From contig CM040099.1 in the NCBI GenBank assembly GCA_022496805.1, positions 19,886,031 to 19,950,030 on the forward strand: a stretch of DNA of 64,000 nucleotides, read 5' to 3'. Positions within the stretch are counted from its first letter, which is position 1; each line of letters opens with the position of its first letter. This document shows, piece after piece, positions 60,485 to 64,000 of the stretch. The notes under the pieces are model-generated. The model had not been told where the DNA came from. It did no database searches and saw only the letters and a program-made list of their open reading frames with translations. The stretch comes from Pohlia nutans. Taxonomy: Eukaryota; Streptophyta; Bryopsida; Bryales; Mniaceae. Position numbers and translations under genes: made by a program.

Positions 60485-61931
60485 ACATTAGTGTATATAG
60501 TCAAATAAGGTTCCTCTAACCTTATGTTTAGTGAGTTGCATAGGTAGGATGAACAAGTGGCCCATCCTCTAATTAAGCTCACTTTCCATTAGGGCCCAAT
60601 TGTTGGCCGGGCCCAATCTTCACAAATCTCAATCAATTGGATTACTCGAATTTGGCTTTACACTTGGACCTCTTCTCATCCTATATGGTGATCTACGTGG
60701 CACAATTTGACACCAACACTTTGAACCAGCCCAAAGAAATTGAATCGAGGTTTTTCTTGACCACAAGTTCACAACTTGGACCCAAACACCTCAATTGCAG
60801 CTCACCGTTGGATCTCACGCATCTCTACCATCAGTACTTGTCAATAGTACTTGTCAATGTTAATAGGGTTTGGGTTGGGCCCTAATGTAAAGTAGGCCTA
60901 TATCCAACACCAAAAAAATTCTGTTGGCTGCACTGCTGGGAATGCTATTGTTGTGACCCACAATGGCCAACCCTGCTTTTATTGTACCAAGATAGCAACG
61001 GCCTGCCTAATGTTGCAGACGCTGGCAAGCCATCACTGCCGCTCGTACCTGACCACATGCAAAGTTATTAAGACAGTTTCTATATCAAGTTCCAGGGGCG
61101 GAAGAGTGATGGAACACTTTCAGACATTCTTAATATACATGAATTCATTTGAATGTGATGTTGAATCCTGCAGACACAGATCGAATTTGTAGAGCAGATA
61201 CAGACTTACAAAAGAACATCATCAGATTATTGTGCTTGAAAAGTGGTAAGATGTTATAAAGACTTCTTTTGAAATTAAAGTGATAAGAAGCATTTAAAAG
61301 AGGGGGAAAAAGAGGCAAAGACCATAGGTGCAAAAGACCAGCCAGAAGATAACATATCAGAAGCTCCAATGATACAATACTATACAAAAAAATAGTGTGA
61401 TGCTACAATCACCTCCAGGGCTGAAAAAAATAAACTCGAGTGCTCATGAACCCCTTGTGGTGAAGGCCTTCGAGCGAAGATATCCTCTTTTCGAAGTGCT
61501 GCACCTCAACTAATAAATATGATGTTGAACACCTTCACTAACTTCGGCCTGTGCAGTCAACCAAATCTCTGTAGCCAACACCTAGTGCTACTAATAAATG
61601 CATATATATACAAACCGCATTCACATCGGACTAGCGTTACAAAATCCATTGAAGGAAACTCAAGAACCAGAAACTCCTCCTGGATCAAGAGAAACTCAGG
61701 AAAATTAAACACGGACCTTTAGGCTGATTATCGAAAGCTATTTTATAGCTATATCACAAAGGCATTGAACCTAAGTGGCATAAGGATCAGAAGCATCAAG
61801 GCTGCGGAAGGTCGACCTTCCTCTCTGTAAGCGCCCATCATATGCACCAGCTCACCGGCCTCCATTTGCATACAAATCTTCCTCAGCCGAAATATTCCAC
61901 CTCTGAAGCTGGCGGGATCATTCGATTCCTC

Positions 61932-62273
61932 TCAGATCTTGATGTACAACTGCTTGAACCAAGCCGAAGCGCCTCCGAAGAGACTGTAAAACGGGGACCG
62001 AACAATCTTCAAAAAGGATGAGAAGCTTGAAGACATCCCGTTCGAGTTACGTTCACGCTGAGTGCGGCTGGCCGTGGCGAGATAGGCCCTTGCGGCCTTT
62101 TCCAGCAAGGGATTCCGCATGTGGACGTGGCGAATGTCGGAGAGGGACTGGGAAGGACTAAGAAACTGGTTACTGTCCCACTGATTGCTGCTTGCAACAA
62201 CGAGGGAGCAAGCGACAACATCTCTCAGGGAGGTGTAGGAGTGTGAAGTAGTGTAGGAATGAACCCCGGTCAT
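61932..62273 (-). CDS. hypothetical protein, 113 aa
   Basis: Frame opening at a true ATG (62273) and closing at 61932, in DNA that is GC-richer than the surroundings. It includes LSDIRHVHMRNPLLEKAARA and a basic, Ser-rich tail (SFSSFLKIVRSPFYSLFGGA). I do not recognise a family. It would lie in the last exon of a transcript whose preceding splice acceptor is TTTGCAG|GTATTTATAG at 62401/62400. The upstream spliced frame (SVYIGVYIRLVVG + IYRIESVSILFIITLL ..) ends at a TGA overlapping this ATG (ATGA), so either frame could be the real product or this could be a leader-uORF arrangement. Confidence 0.35.
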   Translation of the reverse strand: MTGVHSYTTSHSYTSLRDVVACSLVVASSNQWDSNQFLSPSQSLSDIRHVHMRNPLLEKAARAYLATASRTQRERNSNGMSSSFSSFLKIVRSPFYSLFGGASAWFKQLYIKI

Positions 62274-62400
62274 GTCCAGAGGTTCCGCTGCTCTTCAGCT
62301 ATGTCGACGGATTTGGCTTTGAAAAATCCAAAAAATCCGCTACGCGACCTCAGAAGCGTGATAATGAAGAGTATAGACACAGATTCAATTCTATAAATAC

Positions 62401-63190
62401 CTGCAAACAAGGGAGAGAAAAATCTCAGTACCAATCCTTCTCCAGAGCAAATCCTCCTTACGTAACGGCGGAGATTCAACTTCACACAAGATTGACCACA
62501 TCTAAGCAACTCCTTCCTACTTATTTCAATCTTTTCAAACATCTTCCTGTTCCTTGACTCAAGCAGGTACGCTTGTGTAACTTCAAAGTAACTACTCCAA
62601 AATCGATAAAGCTGTAAAATCCACTTACCGACAACAAGGCGGATGTAAACTCCAATGTAGACACTTCGTAGCGAAGAAAGATCCCGGAAGCTTAAATCTC
62701 GCGAAATTAAAAGTCGTTTCTCAGAGAGAACGAGGTTATACTAGAGAACTCCCTGCAAGAAACGAGGAGAACAATCTCAGTATCAATACCTTTCCAGAGC
62801 AAATCCTCTTAGAAAACAGCGGAGATTTAACTACACAAGATTTTCTTCAACAAAGCAACTCCTTACAAGAAGATTTCTAGCCTCTACTTCTTTAAATCTT
62901 TTCACGCAGGCACGCTTGTGTCATTTCAGCAAATCAAATACACAAGATTTTCCTCCTCAAAGAACATTGCAAGCTGCTACTTATTTCAATCTGCTCAAGC
63001 ATCTTCCTATTCTTCTACTCAAGAAGCGTTATTTCAGCGCGAATCGTTAAGGAGCACTTACCGACAACAAGGTTGATGTAGAGTCCAATGTAGACACTTC
63101 GAGGATCCCGAAATTCAACTCGCACGAATTTAAAGCGGTTCTCAGAGTCTCCAATACCACGAAACAGAAAATATTTGATTACTTTGAATC
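62401..63190 (-). repeat. tandemly duplicated upstream exon plus intron, about 350-bp unit
   Basis: On the minus strand, the exon end RSVYIGVYIRLVV(G)|GTAAGTGG (donor after 62629) is duplicated as RDPRSVYIGLYINLVV(G)|GTAAGTGC (donor after 63062). The following introns share CACAAGCGTNCCTGC, GAGGATTTGCTCTGGA and TTGTAGTTNAATCTCCGC blocks, so an exon with its intron was duplicated in tandem. Confidence 0.6.
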
Positions 63191-63199
63191 TAAACACTC

Positions 63200-64000
63200 A
63201 ATTGATGTCGTTCGAAAGCTGAAAGACAAAGAGACGCGTAAATCTAGTGGTGGAAAAGAGAATTAGACGAAGGGAAGGAAAAGAGGAGGCGGAGGATCCA
63301 TGACGGGCGACACCATCGCTAGCGGCAAAAGGAAAGAATGCTTCGTGTTTGCGGTGTTTGTAGACGGTGATTCCAGAAGCAACCCCTGGTCGATACCATG
63401 GCAACCGATGTACCACCCATATACCCGGCCGTTGCCAGGCTGCTTGGAATCTACGTTCGCCAGTCAGCCTCACGTGGTAGTTTCGTAGCTCAATGATTAG
63501 TGAGTGGTAGTGGCTCACTAATTCACTAATTATATCATTATTGTACTCTGGCCCTTTGACAATTTGATCAAGGTCCTAGTTACGTTGGAGCATCTCCAAT
63601 GTGCCTCGGTAAACTTGGATGACCCTTCAAAATATAAAGAGTCTAAAATAAAAGTCTCGCACCAAAGGCACTTCAAGCATGGTCATAATTAATTAGAAAA
63701 CCAATCACCAGACATCACACGTAATAAAAGTTTTGTTCGTAACAATAAATACACCTTGGTTTATTTAAAATTTACATGAAATTTTTAATTTGAAAATTTC
63801 AATAGGAAAACTATGTTGAAGAACAAATTGACTTCTGACCTATTGAATTGGTAATTGCTTTAAAAGATTCAATAATTGAAATTTTAATAAATCGTAAAGT
63901 GAAGTAAAAATTAGACTTGACTACCAGCTTTACTTTGTTAGTTCAACTCAAAATAATAAGGGTTGTCACACATCCTTGGAGAATGAATCTTTTGTGAAGA
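63200..64000. other. upstream flank of the - strand locus and AT-rich DNA
   Basis: 63240-63500 is GC-richer and has short frames on both strands (for example a 62-codon + strand frame from ATG 63300), without family support. From 63500 on the DNA is AT-rich with nothing recognised. Confidence 0.4.

Larger units (their letters stand above)
57609..61931. other. intergenic, repeats only
   Basis: Apart from the hAT-type MITE (58337) and two repeat B copies (58712, 60345) no structured feature was recognised. Open frames here are short and lack splice or family support. Confidence 0.5.

Noticed and set aside
60637..60885. 82-codon + strand frame
   Set aside because: No family motif, and no splice sites or downstream exon to support it.
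63198..63518. 106-codon - strand frame and 62-codon + strand frame in a GC-rich block
   Set aside because: The - frame has no ATG at its start (GTG), neither has family motifs, and they overlap each other.

Overview
The window reads as nuclear DNA of a green plant (streptophyte). It is AT-rich, its genes carry many GT-AG introns, it encodes two chloroplast-type proteins, and it is crowded with short non-autonomous DNA transposons (MITEs), including Stowaway elements with the plant TIR CTCCCTCYGTCC. No bacterial operons, rRNA or CRISPR array are visible. The species cannot be named from this sequence. LAYOUT: (1) 0.7-9.1 kb, + strand: a damaged SINA/SIAH-type E3 ubiquitin-ligase locus. It has a RING exon pair, a SIAH zinc-finger segment split by a hAT-type MITE, and a distant 3' part, with many transposons between. 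(2) 10.8-18.6 kb, - strand: an intact 20-exon ABC1-family atypical kinase of the ABC1K8/OSA1 type (about 749 aa), with an intron holding about 70 copies of an 8-bp microsatellite. (3) 18.9-20.8 kb: minisatellite and MITEs. (4) 20.9-22.6 kb, + strand: a 4-exon LHC-like (LIL / stress-enhanced) thylakoid protein of 154 aa. (5) 23.2-38 kb: no gene, but a higher-order tandem array built from a roughly 3.1-3.8 kb composite unit, containing a full-length tRNA-derived SINE and several MITEs. (6) 38-42 kb: transposon-rich intergenic DNA. (7) 42.2-45.1 kb, + strand: a 3-exon zinc-less MDR reductase (MECR/quinone-oxidoreductase-like, 334 aa). (8) 45-48.3 kb: foldback element, SINE fragment and a telo-box-bearing tandem repeat. 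(9) 48.3-57.6 kb, + strand: an 11-exon METTL25-family methyltransferase-like gene whose introns are full of nested MITEs; exon 10 carries an apparent frameshift. (10) 57.6-64 kb: repeats, then a doubtful small - strand gene at 61.9-63.1 kb with a tandemly duplicated upstream exon. The four main genes are independent single-copy-style loci, not a pathway cluster. ABC1K8 and the LIL protein both act in plastids and diverge from a 2.3 kb spacer, but nothing shows co-regulation. The most interesting signal is a hAT-type MITE family (five copies, exact or near-exact 8-bp target duplications). One copy sits inside conserved zinc-finger codons of the SINA-like gene, and its duplicated target GCAGGTAT supplies both a 5' and a 3' splice site, so removal of the element as an intron would leave no scar. 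This is how an introner creates an intron.
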